A stretch of 59,398 nucleotides of DNA from positions 1 to 59,398 of the forward strand of contig CAMCPZ010000004.1 of the NCBI GenBank assembly GCA_945876865.1, read 5' to 3'. The notes beneath the pieces were generated by a model. That model was not told where the DNA came from. It worked only from the letters and a program-made list of their open reading frames with translations, and made no database searches. Position 1 is the stretch's first letter; every line of letters starts with the position of its first letter. The stretch is from Bifidobacterium breve. Its GTDB lineage: Bacteria; Actinomycetota; Actinomycetes; Nanopelagicales; Nanopelagicaceae. Positions 15,136 to 24,217 of this stretch are shown here, piece by piece. The translations under genes were made by a program, and so were the position numbers.

Positions 15136-16956
15136 ACCGCCTTTTGCCACTAGTTCATCATGCTTTCCTGATTCAACTATCTTTCCGTTCTCTAAAACTA
15201 AAATTTGATCTGCTTGGACAATTGTTGATAGTCGGTGTGCGATGACGATGCTTGTTCTCCCCGCCAAGGCGCTAGCAAGAGCGTTCTGGACCAAGGCCTC
15301 ATTCTCGGAATCTAAATGTGCTGTTGCCTCATCGAGAACAACAATCTGAGGCTTCTTCAACAACAACCTGGCAATCGCCAATCGTTGTTTCTCACCGCCA
15401 GATAATCTGTGCCCTCGCTCGCCAACTACGGTGTTCAAGCCATTTGGAAGTGTTCGAATGAATTCACCAATTTGCGCAGCATCACATGCCGACCACATTT
15501 CACTTTCTGTGGCATCTAACTTTGCATAGCGAAGATTCTCAGCAATGCTCTCATGAAGCATATGAGAATCTTGCGTGACGATTCCAATTAGAGATCGAAG
15601 TTCAATAATGGTTGTGTCTCGAACATCAACTCCGTTAATTTTTATCGCACCTTCTGTTACATCGTAAAGCCTTGGTAACAAACCAGAGATCGTGCTCTTC
15701 CCGGCTCCTGAGGGGCCGACAATTGCTGTCAAAGTTCCAGGCTTGCAGATGAATGAAACCTCTTCTAGAACAGATTCGCTCTCAATCCCCTCGCCCACCG
15801 ATGCACCTTCTAGGGTGGCAATAGAAATTTCATTAGCTTTTGGATAAGTAAAGCTCACCTTAGAAAATTCGATTGTTGGCATAGCTTTAGGAATCGAAAT
15901 TGGATTCGCCGGATCGGTAACCATAGGCTTTAAATCCAAAACTTCAAACACTCTCTCAAAAGAAACAAGCGCTGACATGACATCTACTCGAATGTTTGAG
16001 AGCGAGGTAAGCGGACCGTATAAACGAGCAAGAAGCGCTGTAATCGCAAGCAGAGTTCCAATGGTTATTTCTTTATTTATGGCTAAGTGGCCACCAATTC
16101 CGTAGGCGAAAGAAGTTGCGATTGCTGCAACTGAAGTCATAGCTATAAAGAACACCCGATTAAGCATCGCAATCTTTATTCCCATGTCTGCAACACGTCG
16201 CGCTTTACCTCTAAAATTGCTACCTTCGGCAATCCGATCTCCGTATAGCGAGACCAAAAGTGCACCGGAAACGTTGAATCGTTCAGTCATGGTCGAAGAC
16301 ATTTCAGCATTCAAGTCAAAGGATTGTCTGGTGTAAATGGCAAGCTTTCTGCCAATCCATTTTGTCGGCACAATAAAAACAGGAAGAAGAATCAGGGATA
16401 CCAAAGTTATCTGCCAAGAGAGTGTCAGCATTGCAATTACAACCAAGAGTAAAGTTAGTGAATTACTTACTATCCCAGAGAGCGTCGATGTAAAAGCTTG
16501 CTGGGCGCCAATCACATCGCTGTTGATCCGAGAAATAAGCGAGCCGGTCTGAGTTCTTGTAAAGAATGCAATTGACTGCTTCTGGACATGTTCGAAGACT
16601 TGACTACGAAGATCGTAAATAAGACCCTCGCCGATCCGACTTGAGAACCATCGACCCAACATGCTAAATGCTGCATCTGCAATTGCTAGCGCTGCGACAA
16701 TGGCTGCTAATCGTGTGACCACATCGGGGCGACCAGGAACTACTCCATCATCGACCAACGAGCGTAATAACAGCGGTGTAGCAACAACTAATATCGCATC
16801 GATAATGACTGTGAAAATGAAGATAGCTAGAAATTTTCGATACGGAAGTGCGAAACTAAAAATTCTTTTTAGGGTTCCGGCCTTTAACTTTTGGTGCTTA
16901 ACCGATTGATCTGAACTCATCGATCTTAAGGCCATCCACTGGCCATGCATCGACAC
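15085..16956 (-). CDS. ABC exporter, fused permease and ATPase, joined to suf operon
   Basis: Half-transporter of the ABCB/MsbA type, 623 residues, working as a dimer. Six hydrophobic segments fill residues 40-330, followed by a nucleotide-binding domain with Walker A GPSGAGKST, signature LSGGEKQRLAIARLLL, Walker B VVLDEATAHLD and a switch histidine in IVIAHRL. It begins three bases after sufT on the same strand and so looks like the last gene of the suf operon. Substrate is unknown; the mitochondrial Atm1 analogy (export of a sulfur compound linked to Fe-S assembly) is a hypothesis only. Start is uncertain: ATGs at 16950, 16935 and 16920 are alternatives. It overlaps the SURF1 gene by 51 bases tail to tail. 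Confidence 0.9.
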   Translation of the reverse strand: MSMHGQWMALRSMSSDQSVKHQKLKAGTLKRIFSFALPYRKFLAIFIFTVIIDAILVVATPLLLRSLVDDGVVPGRPDVVTRLAAIVAALAIADAAFSMLGRWFSSRIGEGLIYDLRSQVFEHVQKQSIAFFTRTQTGSLISRINSDVIGAQQAFTSTLSGIVSNSLTLLLVVIAMLTLSWQITLVSLILLPVFIVPTKWIGRKLAIYTRQSFDLNAEMSSTMTERFNVSGALLVSLYGDRIAEGSNFRGKARRVADMGIKIAMLNRVFFIAMTSVAAIATSFAYGIGGHLAINKEITIGTLLAITALLARLYGPLTSLSNIRVDVMSALVSFERVFEVLDLKPMVTDPANPISIPKAMPTIEFSKVSFTYPKANEISIATLEGASVGEGIESESVLEEVSFICKPGTLTAIVGPSGAGKSTISGLLPRLYDVTEGAIKINGVDVRDTTIIELRSLIGIVTQDSHMLHESIAENLRYAKLDATESEMWSACDAAQIGEFIRTLPNGLNTVVGERGHRLSGGEKQRLAIARLLLKKPQIVVLDEATAHLDSENEALVQNALASALAGRTSIVIAHRLSTIVQADQILVLENGKIVESGKHDELVAKGGLYFDLYQRQSLGFTEQ

Positions 16957-16959
16957 TAA

Positions 16960-17280
16960 TTAAACCGTGAACCCAATCGCCCGCAGTTGCTCGCGACCAT
17001 CATCAGAAATTTTTCCTGGACCCCAAGGTGGCATCCAAACCCAATTGATTTTTACATCAGAAGTTATATCAGCCAATACCTGGTGAGTCTGATCCTCAAT
17101 CACGTCTTGCAGTGGGCAAGCCGCTGAAGTTAGCGTCATATCGAGAATCGCAACGTTATTTTCATCAAGACGCATGTCATAAACCAGACCAAGATCAATT
17201 ACATTGATACCCAATTCTGGATCTATCACATCTTTCATGGCCTCTGTTATGTCATCCAAAGTTGTATTAGCGCTGCTCAT
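16960..17280 (-). CDS. sufT: SufT / MIP18-family Fe-S assembly protein
   Basis: Small DUF59/MIP18 protein (106 residues) that helps mature Fe-S proteins, probably at the carrier or insertion step. The family pattern is clear: TEAMKDVIDPELGINVIDLGLVYD at the N-terminus, the conserved cysteine in LTSAACPLQDVIEDQ, and the C-terminal WMPPWGPGKISDDGREQLRAIGF. It lies eight bases after sufU and three before the exporter gene, the normal position in actinobacterial suf operons. PaaD-like annotation is the usual alternative but the suf context decides it. Confidence 0.93.
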   Translation of the reverse strand: MSSANTTLDDITEAMKDVIDPELGINVIDLGLVYDMRLDENNVAILDMTLTSAACPLQDVIEDQTHQVLADITSDVKINWVWMPPWGPGKISDDGREQLRAIGFTV

Positions 17281-17288
17281 ATTTCTCC

Positions 17289-17726
17289 TTAGTTTTTCGA
17301 ACTCTGAATTGCTGCATCTTTAAAAGCCATCCACCCTAATAAGGCACATTTTATACGAGCCGGGAACTTGGAGACACCAGCCAACGCTACGCCATCTTCA
17401 AGAACATCTTCATTACCAGCCATAGTTCCCTTGCTGCTCATCAGGTCAGAGAAAGATTCAACTATCTTGAGGGCTTCTTCCAGATTTTTACCGGTCATTA
17501 AATCACTGGCTATCGAAGTGCTTGCCTGCGAAATAGAGCAGCCAACGCCTTCCCAAGAAACGTTAGTGACAATTCCATCAGTTATGTTCACATTCAACGT
17601 TATCTCATCGCCACAACTTGGATTAACGTGATGGACCTGCGCCGTAAATGTCGGGCTCAACTTCTTATTCAAAGGGTGCTTGTAGTGATCGAGAATCACT
17701 TCCTGATATAACGAATCAAGTTCCAT
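17289..17726 (-). CDS. sufU: SufU-type sulfur transfer/zinc protein
   Basis: Accepts persulfide sulfur from SufS for cluster building. The 145-residue protein has the three conserved cysteines of the SufU/IscU family (NPSCGDEITL, GVGCSISQAS, IKCALLGWMAF) and the SufU-specific insertion before the last one. The chosen ATG (MELDSLYQEVILDHYKHP) is the family start and lies one base after the sufS stop; an upstream in-frame ATG would add 14 residues inside sufS. Confidence 0.95.
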   Translation of the reverse strand: MELDSLYQEVILDHYKHPLNKKLSPTFTAQVHHVNPSCGDEITLNVNITDGIVTNVSWEGVGCSISQASTSIASDLMTGKNLEEALKIVESFSDLMSSKGTMAGNEDVLEDGVALAGVSKFPARIKCALLGWMAFKDAAIQSSKN

Positions 17727-17727
17727 G

Positions 17728-18984
17728 TTAAACCTTAAAGTATTTCTGAGCTTCGAGAATTGAATCAATCAAAGCATCGACATCAGCTTCATCGTTGTAG
17801 ACATAAAATGAAGCTCTCGTAGTTCCGACAAGTCCCAGCTTACGCATAAGTGGCCACGCACAATGGTGACCGGTTCGTACCGCAACGCCATATTGGTCTA
17901 AAACTTGACCAACATCATGTGGATGAATTCCTTCTATTGTGAAAGATATAACTGAACCGCGGTCAATATTGTTCTTAGGCCCTATTACTTCGACCTTATC
18001 CAATTGCAGAAATTTCTTAAGCGCGTAGGCAGTTAGATCCTGCTCGTGCTTTGCAACGTTGTCCATGCCTAGTTCATTCAAATAATTAATAGCGGCAGCA
18101 AAACCAACCGCCTGAGCCATATTTGGAACACCTGCTTCAAATCGCTTAGGTGACGCCGCCCATTTAGCTTCCGTCATTGTTACTGATTCAATCATCGAAC
18201 CACCCGTTAAAAATGGCTCCATTGAATTTAAGAACTCACTTCTCCCCCACAAAATTCCAATTCCTGTTGGGCCCAGAGCCTTATGTGCGGAGAAAGCCAG
18301 AAAATCTATTTCAAGCGCTTTAACGTCGATTGCAAAGTGAGGTGCTGACTGACAAGCATCAAGGACTACAACTGCACCTACTGAGTGCGCTCGCGAAACA
18401 ATATCCTTTATCGGAACGATCGTTCCTAATACATTTGATTGATGAGTTATCGCAACTATTTTCGTAGATGGATTAATCAATTCTTCAAGGTTGCTCAGAT
18501 CTAATCGACCTTCAGAGTCGACAGAGAACCAGACTAATTCGGCCCCGGTGCGCTTTGCTAACTGCTGCCAAGGAATCAGATTTGCATGATGTTCTATTTC
18601 TGAAACCACGATTCGGTCACCTGGTTTCAATGCAAAGCGCGAGCCATTTGCACTGTTTCCAAAAGAATATGCAAGGGCATTGATGCTTTCGGTGGCACTC
18701 TTGGTGAAAATTACTTCATCCAGTTCTGCATTAAGAAAATCGGCAAGGACCTGCCTTGCACCTTCATATGCAATGCTCGCTTCTTCAGCCAGTAAGTGCG
18801 CACCTCTATGAACAGCGGCATTACTGTGCTCATAAAAATTCCGTTCGGCATCTAAAACTTGGCGGGGTTTCTGACTTGTCGCGCCGCTGTCGAGATACAC
18901 CAGACGATTTCCACCTCGCATGACTTTGGAGAAGATTGGGAAATCTCTCCGAATCTCTGCTGGGGAAAATATAGGTTTCATCAA
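17728..18984 (-). CDS. sufS: Cysteine desulfurase SufS
   Basis: PLP enzyme that takes sulfur from cysteine as a persulfide. Group II desulfurase features are visible: the PLP lysine in FSAHKALGPTGIGILWG (about residue 235) and the active cysteine in RTGHHCAWPLM (about residue 375). At 418 residues it is full length. The start directly abuts the sufC stop and the product feeds SufU, encoded next. Confidence 0.97.
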   Translation of the reverse strand: MMKPIFSPAEIRRDFPIFSKVMRGGNRLVYLDSGATSQKPRQVLDAERNFYEHSNAAVHRGAHLLAEEASIAYEGARQVLADFLNAELDEVIFTKSATESINALAYSFGNSANGSRFALKPGDRIVVSEIEHHANLIPWQQLAKRTGAELVWFSVDSEGRLDLSNLEELINPSTKIVAITHQSNVLGTIVPIKDIVSRAHSVGAVVVLDACQSAPHFAIDVKALEIDFLAFSAHKALGPTGIGILWGRSEFLNSMEPFLTGGSMIESVTMTEAKWAASPKRFEAGVPNMAQAVGFAAAINYLNELGMDNVAKHEQDLTAYALKKFLQLDKVEVIGPKNNIDRGSVISFTIEGIHPHDVGQVLDQYGVAVRTGHHCAWPLMRKLGLVGTTRASFYVYNDEADVDALIDSILEAQKYFKV

Positions 18985-19737
18985 TTATGCAGTTGTGTAC
19001 TCTGCATAACCCTTCTCTTCTAGCTTGTCAGCTAGTTCTGGGCCGCCTGCTTCAACGATCTTTCCTGCAGAAAAGACGTGCACGAAATCTGGCTTGATGT
19101 AGCGAAGGATTCTTGTGTAGTGAGTGATCAACATGATTCCTAAATCACTATTTCCCTTTACGCGATTTACTCCTTCGGAAACAATTCGAAGTGCGTCAAC
19201 GTCAAGTCCAGAATCAGTCTCATCCAAGATTGCAAACTTTGGTTTCAAGAGTTCAAGTTGCAGAATTTCATGGCGCTTCTTCTCGCCACCAGAGAATCCT
19301 TCATTCACATTTCGTTCCGCAAAATTTGGATCCATGTTAAGAGATTTCATTGCCTCTTTAACTTCCCCAACCCAGGTACGAACCTTGGGTGTTTCACCAC
19401 GTATTGCGGTTGCTGCTGTACGCAAGAAGTTTGTTACAGAAACGCCAGGAACTTCAACTGGATATTGCATCGCAAGAAATAGACCTGCTTTAGCTCGCTC
19501 ATCTACTGACATGGCTAACACGTCAACGCCATCGAGAGTGACTGATCCACCTGTGATTGTGTATTTTGGGTGTCCTGCAATTGAGTAAGCAAGAGTTGAT
19601 TTGCCTGAACCATTCGGTCCCATGATTGCGTGGGTTTCACCAGACTTGATTGTTAAATCAACGCCCTTAAGAATTTCTGTAAAGCCGGCCTCAGTTGCTA
19701 TCGATACTTGCAATCCCTTGATATCTAATGTGCTCAT
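18985..19737 (-). CDS. sufC: Fe-S assembly ATPase SufC
   Basis: Cytoplasmic ABC-type ATPase that drives the SufBCD scaffold. The 250-residue protein has Walker A GPNGSGKSTLAYSIAG, the SufC-type signature NEGFSGGEKKRHEILQL and Walker B FAILDETDSGLD. There are no membrane segments. It lies between the Rieske gene and sufS with a nine-base gap upstream that contains an AGGGGAG Shine-Dalgarno sequence. Confidence 0.97.
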   Translation of the reverse strand: MSTLDIKGLQVSIATEAGFTEILKGVDLTIKSGETHAIMGPNGSGKSTLAYSIAGHPKYTITGGSVTLDGVDVLAMSVDERAKAGLFLAMQYPVEVPGVSVTNFLRTAATAIRGETPKVRTWVGEVKEAMKSLNMDPNFAERNVNEGFSGGEKKRHEILQLELLKPKFAILDETDSGLDVDALRIVSEGVNRVKGNSDLGIMLITHYTRILRYIKPDFVHVFSAGKIVEAGGPELADKLEEKGYAEYTTA

Positions 19738-19746
19738 TTTCTCCCC

Positions 19747-20061
19747 TTAGCCTTCTGCAGATTTTCTGCTGGAAATAGTTAATTCATCGCCATTGCGTTT
19801 TACTTCGAAAGTTTCAACTGGAATTGATGCTGGCGGAGTTGCTACTTCCCCAGTCCTGAGATCGAACTCGGCGCCGTGTAGCCAACATTCAATCTTGAAA
19901 TTAGTTACATCACCTTCAGATAGCGAAGCTTCCGAGTGCGAACACGTGTCAGCAATCGCAAAGACTTCGTCCCCGATTCGAGTAACACAAACCGGTGTCC
20001 CATCTAAATCAATTTTTACCGGCTTGCTATCTACAAGTGATTCAAATGAAATGTTGACCAT
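19747..20061 (-). CDS. Rieske [2Fe-2S] ferredoxin of the suf operon
   Basis: A 104-residue Rieske protein with the two cluster-binding boxes C-S-H (CSHSEASLSEG) and C-W-L-H (CWLHGAEFDLRTG). Small Rieske ferredoxins at this spot between sufD and sufC are common in Actinobacteria and are annotated as non-heme iron oxygenase ferredoxin subunits. A role as an electron donor during cluster assembly is plausible but not proven. It overlaps sufD by one base. Confidence 0.92.
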   Translation of the reverse strand: MVNISFESLVDSKPVKIDLDGTPVCVTRIGDEVFAIADTCSHSEASLSEGDVTNFKIECWLHGAEFDLRTGEVATPPASIPVETFEVKRNGDELTISSRKSAEG

Positions 20062-21146
20062 TACGCGCCAACCTTTGCAAGTTCGGCATCGATGCGATCC
20101 ATAAGGCGGTTTTCAATCTCTTCATCCTTGATTTTGCCGACAATTTCAGCAAAGAAACCACGAATAACAAGTCGTCTAGCAATCTCAGCTGGAATTCCGC
20201 GAGAAGAGAGATAGAAAAGTTGTTCATCATCAAAGCGACCAGTTGTGCTTGCGTGACCAGCGCCTACGATCTCGCCAGTTTCAATCTCTAGATTCGGAAC
20301 TGAATCTGCCCGAGCACCATCTGAAAGAAGTAAGTTTCGATTTAGTTCGTAAGTGTCAGTTCCTTCAGCATTTGAACGGATATACACATCCCCGATCCAA
20401 ACTGTGTGTGCTTTATCGCCAGCAAGAGCGCCCTTGTAATTTACCCGGCTCTTGGCATTAGGAACATTGTGATCGACATGAAGGCGATGTTCTAAGTGTT
20501 GACCGTCGGTCGCAAAATATAAGCCTTGTAAATCAGCGCTTGAACCAGGGCCACTGTATTCAACGGTTGGCAATAACCTCACTAGAGATCCACCAACTGT
20601 TACAACTATCGAATTGAAAGTTGCATCCTTCGCGATAATTGCGTGCTGACGCCCAAGGTGAATAGCTTTGCTGCTCCACTCTTGAAGTGAGACAAAGGTG
20701 AGCGTTGAGCCTTGAGATAATTCAAATTCAATCTCATCTGACAGAATCGCATTGCCAGAATTATTGAGAATTATCGTTGCATGTGAGTTAGCGCCGCAGG
20801 TGATTAAGGTGCGAGACGCTTGAGGCTTACCAGTTAGATTTGCACGTTCCAGAAGCAGAGGTCGTTCTAACTGGGCATTTGCAGCTATTTCAATATGAGA
20901 AACTTCGGTTACAACTTCACGAGCTCGGATAGTGGCCAAATCATCACTTGTCGAAATCGCAGGTTGATCGCCCACACTTTTAACAGTTAGTTTCACACCA
21001 TTTTGCGAGTTGACTGTCTTGATGCTGTTGACGCTACTAACTGCGACAGCCGAATCAAGCAAGCCACCGACTCTGGCAAGAGGAGTGAAGCGCCAAGCTT
21101 CTTCCCTACCGGTTGGTGCTAAATAATTTGTGGTTAAAGTGCTCAT
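20061..21146 (-). CDS. sufD: Fe-S scaffold subunit SufD
   Basis: Partner of SufB in the SufBC2D scaffold, 361 residues with the right-handed beta-helix core. The C-terminal block GHASTTGRFDDEQLFYLSSRGI is the SufB/SufD family signature. It overlaps sufB and the Rieske gene by one base at each end, indicating tightly coupled translation. Confidence 0.95.
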   Translation of the reverse strand: MSTLTTNYLAPTGREEAWRFTPLARVGGLLDSAVAVSSVNSIKTVNSQNGVKLTVKSVGDQPAISTSDDLATIRAREVVTEVSHIEIAANAQLERPLLLERANLTGKPQASRTLITCGANSHATIILNNSGNAILSDEIEFELSQGSTLTFVSLQEWSSKAIHLGRQHAIIAKDATFNSIVVTVGGSLVRLLPTVEYSGPGSSADLQGLYFATDGQHLEHRLHVDHNVPNAKSRVNYKGALAGDKAHTVWIGDVYIRSNAEGTDTYELNRNLLLSDGARADSVPNLEIETGEIVGAGHASTTGRFDDEQLFYLSSRGIPAEIARRLVIRGFFAEIVGKIKDEEIENRLMDRIDAELAKVGA

Positions 21147-22564
21147 TAACCAACTGCACCTTCCATCTGCATTTCAATTAAACGGTTAAGTTCCAGTGCG
21201 TATTCCATTGGAAGTTCGCGAGCGATTGGCTCGATGAAGCCACGAACAATCATGGCCATAGCTTCATCTTCGCCTAGACCACGCGACATCAAATAGAAGA
21301 GTTGATCATCGCTAATCTTCGAAACCGTCGCTTCGTGACCCATCGAAACATCATCTTCACGAACATCGACATAAGGGTAGGTGTCTGATCTAGAAATTGA
21401 ATCGACAAGTAGCGCATCACACTTCACTGTTGATTTAGAGTGATGAGCACCCTCGTTTATTTGAACAAGTCCGCGATACGAAGTTCGGCCACCTCCGCGC
21501 GCTACTGACTTAGAAATAATTGTTGATGAAGTGTGTGGGGCTGCGTGAACCATCTTTGCACCAGCATCTTGATGTTGACCTTCGCCTGCAAAAGCAATTG
21601 AAAGAGTCTCGCCCTTTGAATGTGGGCCCATCAACATAACAGCTGGATACTTCATGGTTACCTTGGAACCGATGTTTCCATCAATCCATTCCATGGTTGC
21701 ACCTTCAGCACATGTAGCACGCTTTGTTACTAGGTTGTAAACGTTGTTCGACCAGTTCTGAATAGTCGTATAACGAACACGGGCACCCTTTTTGATAATA
21801 ATTTCTACTACTGCACTGTGTAGAGAATCTGAAGAGTAAATAGGCGCTGTGCAACCTTCAACATAATGCACATATGAATCTTCATCCGCAATAATCAAGG
21901 TGCGTTCGAACTGACCCATATTTTCGGTATTGATGCGGAAATATGCCTGCAACGGAATATCAACCTTTACGCCCTTTGGAATATAGATAAATGAACCGCC
22001 AGACCATACAGAAGTATTCAGCGCTGCGAACTTGTTATCGCCAACCGGGATAACAGTTCCGAAATACTCCTTGAACAATTCTTCATGTTCACGAAGTCCA
22101 GTATCGGTGTCAACAAAGATAACTCCCTGAGCTTCTAAATCTTCACGGATCGAGTGATAAACAACTTCTGATTCATATTGAGCCGCAACACCTGAAACTA
22201 GACGTTGCTTCTCTGCCTCAGGAATTCCTAGACGATCGTAAGTATTTTTAATGTCATCAGGTAGGTCTTCCCATGATGTTGCCTGCTTCTCGGTTGATCG
22301 CACGAAATACTTGATTGTGTCGAAGAAAATTCCAGTTAAGTCAGATCCCCAAGTAGGCATTGGCTTCTTCTCGAAAAGGCTTAAACCTTTTAGTCGCAAA
22401 TCCAACATCCATTGCGGTTCGCTCTTCTTTGATGAAATATCGCGTACAACTTCTTCGTTTAGACCACGGCGAGAGTTAGCACCCACATCGTTCTTGTCTG
22501 ACCAGCCGAATTCATAATTTCCGATTCCCTCTAGTCCAGGGTTCTTTGCTAAAACATCACTCAT
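21146..22564 (-). CDS. sufB: Fe-S scaffold subunit SufB
   Basis: Main scaffold of the Suf system on which the cluster is built, 472 residues. Conserved parts include [19 protein letters not shown], the [19 protein letters not shown] region with a conserved cysteine, and the C-terminal [21 protein letters not shown]. No intein interrupts it, unlike the mycobacterial SufB. It starts one base after the sufR stop. Confidence 0.97.
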   Translation of the reverse strand: MSDVLAKNPGLEGIGNYEFGWSDKNDVGANSRRGLNEEVVRDISSKKSEPQWMLDLRLKGLSLFEKKPMPTWGSDLTGIFFDTIKYFVRSTEKQATSWEDLPDDIKNTYDRLGIPEAEKQRLVSGVAAQYESEVVYHSIREDLEAQGVIFVDTDTGLREHEELFKEYFGTVIPVGDNKFAALNTSVWSGGSFIYIPKGVKVDIPLQAYFRINTENMGQFERTLIIADEDSYVHYVEGCTAPIYSSDSLHSAVVEIIIKKGARVRYTTIQNWSNNVYNLVTKRATCAEGATMEWIDGNIGSKVTMKYPAVMLMGPHSKGETLSIAFAGEGQHQDAGAKMVHAAPHTSSTIISKSVARGGGRTSYRGLVQINEGAHHSKSTVKCDALLVDSISRSDTYPYVDVREDDVSMGHEATVSKISDDQLFYLMSRGLGEDEAMAMIVRGFIEPIARELPMEYALELNRLIEMQMEGAVG

Positions 22565-22565
22565 A

Positions 22566-23240
22566 TTAAGCTCGCTTTCCGGATTTACTTAGGTTTTTTG
22601 GGTTTGGTATAAACGTGGTGCAAACACCGTCGCCATGAGCGATGGTGGCAAGTCTTTGAACGTGGGTACCGAGTAATTCGGAGAAGGCTTGGGTTTCAGC
22701 TTCACAGAGTTCTGGAAATTGTGATGCAACGTGAGCAATCGGACAATGATTTTGGCAAAGCTCTTCGCCAATTCCTTGGGAATGATTATTTGCTGCGTAA
22801 CCTTCGCCAGTTAAGAATGTTGCTAGCGCTTCGCTCTTCTCGCTTAGATTCTTCTTGTTAGCAAGAATCTGGGCTGCACGTTTCGTGATTTCTTCCGCGC
22901 GATTTCGAGCGAACTCTTTTACTAATGTCTTATCGCCCTTTGATGCCATAAATCGCAGAGCTGATACCGCCAGATCGTCATAAGTGTGTTCAAATTTTTC
23001 ACGACCAAGATCTGTCATAACAAAAACTTTTGATGGACGCCCACGTCCTCTTGAATCTTTTGCACTTGTGAATGGTTCACGAGCAGTCAAAACACCTTCA
23101 GCAATTAAGTTATCTAAATGCCTGCGAATTCCCGCCGGGGTTATGTGTAGCTTTGAAGCCAATGACACCGCAGTGGCGGGTCCATTTTCGAGGATGGCGC
23201 GAGCCACTAAATCACGGGTTCTGTCCTCGGTCTTTTTCAC
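22566..23240 (-). CDS. sufR: SufR, Fe-S sensing repressor of the suf operon
   Basis: DeoR/ArsR-like winged-helix regulator that binds a [4Fe-4S] cluster and represses suf genes when cluster supply is sufficient. The helix-turn-helix covers [20 protein letters not shown], and the cluster-binding cysteines are in [20 protein letters not shown] near the C-terminus. The start is uncertain. I favour GTG at 23240 ([15 protein letters not shown], 224 residues) because a SufR-type operator ends on this codon and so should lie in or before the promoter. The longer frame from ATG 23312 or TTG 23306 gives 22 to 24 more unconserved residues and would reach into the ctaA promoter. It leads the operon and overlaps nothing upstream. 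Confidence 0.88.
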   Translation of the reverse strand: MKKTEDRTRDLVARAILENGPATAVSLASKLHITPAGIRRHLDNLIAEGVLTAREPFTSAKDSRGRGRPSKVFVMTDLGREKFEHTYDDLAVSALRFMASKGDKTLVKEFARNRAEEITKRAAQILANKKNLSEKSEALATFLTGEGYAANNHSQGIGEELCQNHCPIAHVASQFPELCEAETQAFSELLGTHVQRLATIAHGDGVCTTFIPNPKNLSKSGKRA

Positions 23241-23253
23241 AACATTATTGTTG
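23240..23253. promoter_or_regulatory. Probable SufR operator (CAAC-N6-GTTG)
   Basis: CAACATTATTGTTG is a 14-bp inverted repeat with arms CAACA/TGTTG. It fits the CAAC-N6-GTTG motif that I recall for SufR in Streptomyces. Its last base is the G of the proposed sufR GTG start, so the operator covers the position of a leaderless -10 (AACAAT, 23252-23247). The sequence and position are seen; binding is inferred. Confidence 0.72.
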
Positions 23254-23311
23254 CGTAATTCACCCAAACCCGCCACTCGGCGCACTGCCACAGGAGGAGA
23301 CTTCAAGCGCA

Positions 23312-23317
23312 TAGGCT
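23312..23317 (+). promoter_or_regulatory. ctaA -10 element, leaderless type (TAGGCT-N6-ATG)
   Basis: TAGGCT is followed by ACGAGC and the ctaA ATG. The site is part of the symmetric TAGGCTA, so the other strand offers TAGCCT six bases before an in-frame TTG of the sufR frame. Confidence 0.62.
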
Positions 23318-23323
23318 ACGAGC

Positions 23324-24217
23324 ATGAAGCTTCGTTTCACACTTTTCACCGCCTTGCTGGTTTTACAGGCGGGGTTGGTGGTAACAGGTGGTGCGGTTCG
23401 TTTATCCGGCGCCGGACTTGGATGTCCAACCTGGCCAGAGTGCGTGGATGGTTCAATCAAGCCAGTTATAGGGCAGGACGAAAGCCAATTACATGCCTGG
23501 ATCGAATTCGGCAACCGCTTGATCGCCTGGCTTATTCTGATTCTTGCTTTAGCGGCCTTAGTTTATATTTTTAAGAGATTGCGCGACCGCAGTGACTTTA
23601 AACGGTTGCGACTCTTAGCAATACTTCAAATTCTAGGATTTTTGGGACAAGTTGTTTTAGGTGGCATTACCGTTCTAACAAAGTTGAATCCAATTTCAGT
23701 ATCTGCCCACTTTGTTCTTACCCTTCCGCTAATCGCGGGGGCGCTAGCACTTCGTCACCGAGTTCTCGATCGCCCGGTTATTCAAGTGCTTCCAATGACA
23801 AGGAATTTAACTAAGGTTGTTACAACTTTAACTTTTATCGTGCTCCTCTTTGGCGTTGTTGTTACTGGAACTGGACCACATGCTGGTGACGCAGATGCCA
23901 AGCGATACCCATTTAATTTCCGCGCAGTTTCCTGGCTTCATGCTGATTCGGTAATCGTTCTTATCTCTTTAACAATTGCGCTTTACTTGGTCGTTAAAGT
24001 CTCAGAAACACCTGCGGTTAAGAAACTTTTCGGCCGCATGATTTTAATCTTTCTAGGCATATCACTTGGCCAAGGGGCTATTGGTTATTTGCAATACATC
24101 ACTGGGCTTCCCGCCTTAATAGTTGGAGCGCATTTACTGGGAGCAACGTTGGTTTGGATACATGGTTGGCGATTGAATCTAACGGCCCGATTAGAACAGG
24201 AAGTGAGAATCCAGTGA
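23324..24217 (+). CDS. ctaA: Heme A synthase (COX15/CtaA family)
   Basis: Membrane enzyme that oxidises the C8 methyl of heme O to the formyl group of heme A. The 297-residue protein has about eight hydrophobic helices, the N-terminal GAVRLSGAGLGCPTWPEC loop with paired cysteines, and the conserved histidines in SAHFVLTLPL, SWLHADSVIV and GAHLLGATLVWIHGW. The start is leaderless. The stop overlaps the tkt GTG start (GTGA). ctaA next to transketolase and divergent from suf is an arrangement shared with other Actinobacteria. Confidence 0.94.
   Translation: MKLRFTLFTALLVLQAGLVVTGGAVRLSGAGLGCPTWPECVDGSIKPVIGQDESQLHAWIEFGNRLIAWLILILALAALVYIFKRLRDRSDFKRLRLLAILQILGFLGQVVLGGITVLTKLNPISVSAHFVLTLPLIAGALALRHRVLDRPVIQVLPMTRNLTKVVTTLTFIVLLFGVVVTGTGPHAGDADAKRYPFNFRAVSWLHADSVIVLISLTIALYLVVKVSETPAVKKLFGRMILIFLGISLGQGAIGYLQYITGLPALIVGAHLLGATLVWIHGWRLNLTARLEQEVRIQ

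Noticed and set aside
19124-19588. 154-codon open frame antisense to sufC
   Set aside because: Shadow frame of sufC without initiation signals or a familiar motif.
24154-24213. Longer transketolase N-terminus starting inside ctaA
   Set aside because: The extra 20 residues are not transketolase-like, and the GTG overlapping the ctaA stop is the family start.
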